A stretch of 64,000 nt of DNA from Penelope pileata (lineage: Eukaryota > Chordata > Aves > Galliformes > Cracidae): positions 740,369 to 804,368 of the forward strand of contig WBMW01002327.1 in NCBI GenBank assembly GCA_013396635.1, read 5' to 3'. How positions within the stretch are numbered: position 1 is the first letter of the stretch; every line of letters starts with the position of its first letter. The notes below the pieces were generated by a model. The model ran no database searches and had not been told where the DNA came from. It saw nothing but the letters and a program-made list of their open reading frames with translations. The position numbers were made by a program, and so were the translations under genes. Positions 61,262-64,000 of the stretch are shown piece after piece.

Positions 61262-64000
61262 GTGATGTGGGTTTTTAAGGAGTGCTCAGAAACCTAGTGG
61301 CAACAGAGTTTGGAAGTTCAAAGCTTTAATTTATTCAAGAACTCACTTGAATCAGAGTATCAAAAGCATTTGGAATAAATTCAGACCGTCTCCTTTTGTG
61401 GAACAACACTGCGATCCTAAGCAGAAGCCGTCGCACGGAGCAGCCTGACTGCATGCTGGGCTCACGGGAGAGGAAAACAGTACCAGGAGGGGGGAACCAT
61501 GCCCTCGTCCCAGCTCTCTCCCGCAGAGCCCGGTGGCCCTTGCAGTGGGATAGCTTGTGAAGATGATGGCTTCCTGGAGAAGCAGCCCTTCTGTTCTGCC
61601 GGGCTCCTGTTTGCACGGAAAGGATGGCTTCTGAAGCAGTGTGTGCTTCAGGGGCATCTCTCAAGCAAAGGAGCCAACCTCAGAGATTCAGCCCCAGCCA
61701 TGCTGTCTGCTGAGGGAAAAACAGTCATCAGGGCTTAACTTAATGATAACTGGACAACGCTGGAAGGTTTTAATTGGACCAGAAGTGCCCTGTGAAACAT
61801 GCAGCTTGAGATCAGAAATTCTCCTGCCAAGTATTTCACTGAGATTGGAGGAATTGCATGCATACTTGCCTCTTGCAAAGGCAGGAACTGCTGCGTGCTC
61901 CTCTTCAAGGATTTTCATCTGAACACACAGGGTAGCAGCAGTGTTCCCTGTGTGCTCAGCCAGCACTGCCCAGGAGAAGAGGAAAACAAGTAGTTCAGCT
62001 GCCCCCAAACATTGTCTCATCTGAACGGGCAGAGTGCACGGAGTGCGAGGAAGACCTGTTGTATTTGTCGGGTATTTTATTACCATAGCATGCAGCTTAA
62101 GGCGAGTGCTGGAAAGCCTCACAGCCACATGATGCTCTTTCAATCAGTGCACTTCATTGGAAAACTGTCTGCAGAAAGTGGTCTTGTAACTAAGGGAAGG
62201 TAGGACTGGAGTTCTGGAGACCTCGGTGCGCTCCTAGGCTCCATCCCATTAAGCCTTTTCATCTTCCACCTTCTTAAACACAGCTTTGTTTAGTAAACAT
62301 CTGGTTTATTTACTATGTTGCTGTGTTTATTAACATAGGGTCTCTGAAGACTGCCTGCTCACCCCAGGCCTGCCTGTTGAAGCAGCTCGAGCCAAATAGG
62401 GGTGCTTATTAAGGGTGCAGGAGGTTGAGAACATCGCAGTGCAGCCGGATGCAGGGCACAGCTGTGAAGGGTCACAGTCCCCGCCGTGCTGGTGGAAGTG
62501 CTGCTGAGTTTCTGCTGTGTTTGTGCTGTGGCTGCGTTCTTTCAGAAACTGAGGGAAGGCCAGCCTCGTATTGGTTAATCTGGAGGCTCCTTATTAATAG
62601 GCTACACACTTCATTGATTTTTAATTAATTTCTGAAGAGACACAAAGGATAAGTGCTGCAGCCCACAGACATCTCTGTACTTATTGCAGTCCACATCTCT
62701 ATTGATCGCCTGCCTAAGGAGCAGAAGTAATCCATTTTAAATACACTTTCTTGGAGAGAGTGAATGCACTACACAATGTACTCTCCCGATGGTAATTGTG
62801 TTGGCAAGGGGTCAGTGGCTGGGGTGGGGAGAGGCAGCGCGTTGCTTAGCGTGCTGCCGGCCCTCTGGGCTCAGGCTGCTCCACAGGCTTCAAGTTTCAG
62901 GGAGCTCGAGCCATCCCCTTCTGGGCAGCCCCGTGGTACCCAGCGTTAAGCACTGCCCGTACCTGCACTGATGAAGGTGCACGGGGAGCTCCTGCAGGCT
63001 CCTCTTCAGAGGAGGGAGCTGGAGCTGAGCTTCCCCTATCATTAAGTCAAAGAGAGAAGCATTCAGAAAGCCCTTTGAAACTGTTAATGTTCTGGTACCT
63101 CTCCCTTTGGCTGCCACTTTGGAAAACATCAAACGCTTTTCAGGAGTTCCTGAGCCACTGAGAGCTGAAGGCTGCAGTCTCTGAGCGCTCCCAGAGCAGA
63201 GGACAGGTCCATTCTTCCTGCCAGCGTGCGTAGCACAGGTTACCAGCATTCGCTTTGGCAACTAATTCACAGTCTTTGTCACAGGGTCTGTGTTCCTGGC
63301 GGCCTCTTAGCTATAGTTACTTGGCAAGGAGTGTTTATTGCCCAGTAAGGAGAGTTTTGCAGGGATAAGTTTGTTATTTAAGCAGTTCTTATTTAAAGGC
63401 TTCTTTTACAGAAAAAGATGTTGGCAGCGTGTAACCACGCTGGAGCTGAAACAGCGCTAAGTACTTCTTCCTGGCCTCCTGGGTTAGGTGAGTTGTGTTC
63501 ACGTTACCAGACACAGCAGGCATTGAGGGCTGGCTCACAGAGCCCAGGCCCTGTGCTACATCTGGGGAGGGCTGTCCTTGCAGTAGCACACAAATCTTGT
63601 GTACATTTGTCTTGTTTTTTGTGCTCTTGCACGGGCAGGGCACACAAAGGACAGTCTCTTGAAAGCACCTGACTGGTTTGTGTGGTCACCTTCAGAAGCC
63701 CTTGTCAGAAGCAGATAGTGCAGAGCTAGCAGAGGCATCAGATGCTAAGTACTTTATCAAAGTGTTGGGGGTGACCCTTTACTCGTGAGTCCCTGACTTT
63801 ATTAAGTTTTTCCTATCACAGCTGTTGGTCCTGGGCAGTAATTGGAGGGTCAGAAACTCTCTTGGTGCAGCAAAGTGTATTTGTGCATCTCATCTTTGTT
63901 GGCCTAGGGAGGGTGTGGAGGAGCTGCAGAGCTGTATCCAGGTTACCGTGTCCTTGGAGTCAATTGCAAAATGGAGACTGGATGCAACTCCACGGCTCAG
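61262..64000. other. ERBB4: ERBB4 intron 20, right end of window
   Basis: No coding exon, RNA gene or repeat was recognised. The catalytic-loop exon 21 is not reached. AT-rich stretches such as 62570-62640 and 62280-62340 are punctuated by GC-richer sequence near 62815-62950. Open frames (up to 151 aa on the minus strand at 61688-62143) show no known domain. Confidence 0.7.

Larger units (their letters stand above)
1..64000 (+). other. ERBB4: ERBB4 gene body, internal part (intron 19, exon 20, start of intron 20)
   Basis: ERBB4 encodes a single-pass receptor tyrosine kinase of the ErbB family that binds neuregulins and some EGF-like ligands, and signals from the plasma membrane and through a released intracellular domain. 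The assignment rests on one exon at 12658-12843; everything else reads as intron. Neither the preceding 99-bp exon (glycine-rich loop to alpha-C) nor the following 156-bp exon (HRD catalytic loop and DFG motif) was found. Human ERBB4 has introns of tens to over a hundred kilobases around this exon, so a 51-kb stretch without the next exon is expected. Transcription runs left to right. Gene identity is close to certain; the extent beyond the window cannot be seen. Confidence 0.93.

Noticed and set aside
61688..62143. 151-aa open frame on the minus strand
   Set aside because: No recognisable domain, and nothing to support promoter, splicing or conservation.
1..64000. Bacterial-type features: operons, CRISPR arrays, ribosome binding sites, phage or plasmid genes
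   Set aside because: Split exon with consensus splice sites, CR1 and mariner repeats, and very low coding density show vertebrate nuclear DNA. No regularly spaced repeats of CRISPR type were seen.
1..64000. tRNA, rRNA, snoRNA or microRNA genes
   Set aside because: No A/B-box pair, rRNA-like core or convincing long hairpin was recognised by eye. A covariance-model search would be needed to exclude small ones.

Overview
This is intronic vertebrate DNA, most likely from a galliform bird such as chicken, turkey, quail or a relative. One certain coding exon is present, at 12658-12843 on the + strand. It encodes 62 residues of an ErbB tyrosine kinase domain. It runs from the alpha-C-helix glutamate through the Thr gatekeeper, the hinge and the ErbB cysteine to the helix that precedes the catalytic loop. 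The sequence fits ERBB4 (HER4, a neuregulin receptor) better than EGFR, ERBB2 or ERBB3. The 186-bp length, phase 0 at both ends, and flanking AG and GT match exon 20 of the conserved ErbB gene structure. The window is therefore ERBB4 intron 19 (1-12657), exon 20, and at least 51 kb of intron 20 (12844-64000). I found neither exon 19 nor exon 21, which fits the very long introns of this gene.

The bird assignment comes from the repeats. There are CR1 LINE fragments in both orientations, and no Alu, L1 or other mammalian interspersed repeat was recognised. A 534-bp mariner deletion derivative lies at 52622-53155 and matches my memory of the Galluhop/Mariner1_GG family of chicken.

Layout: 1-749 holds degraded CR1 pieces. 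750-12657 is mostly unique intron with one possible MIR-like remnant near 10.2 kb. After the exon, 12.8-50.9 kb is mainly unique sequence with an old CR1 3' remnant at 23.4-23.6 kb, a tiny CR1 tail at 29.9 kb, low-complexity tracts, and several blocks that look like conserved non-coding DNA. 50.9-53.2 kb is the main transposon cluster: an apparently 5'-inverted CR1 followed by the mariner. 53.2-64.0 kb is again unique intron, with an RFX-like palindrome at 61.2 kb.

There are no operons, CRISPR arrays, phage genes or evident RNA genes. Apart from the exon and transposon remnants, the open reading frames (up to 177 aa) look like chance ORFs. I found no convincing undescribed biological system. 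The best leads are the inverted CR1 structure, the mariner derivative, the RFX-like palindrome, and a few enhancer-like blocks that a multi-species alignment could test.
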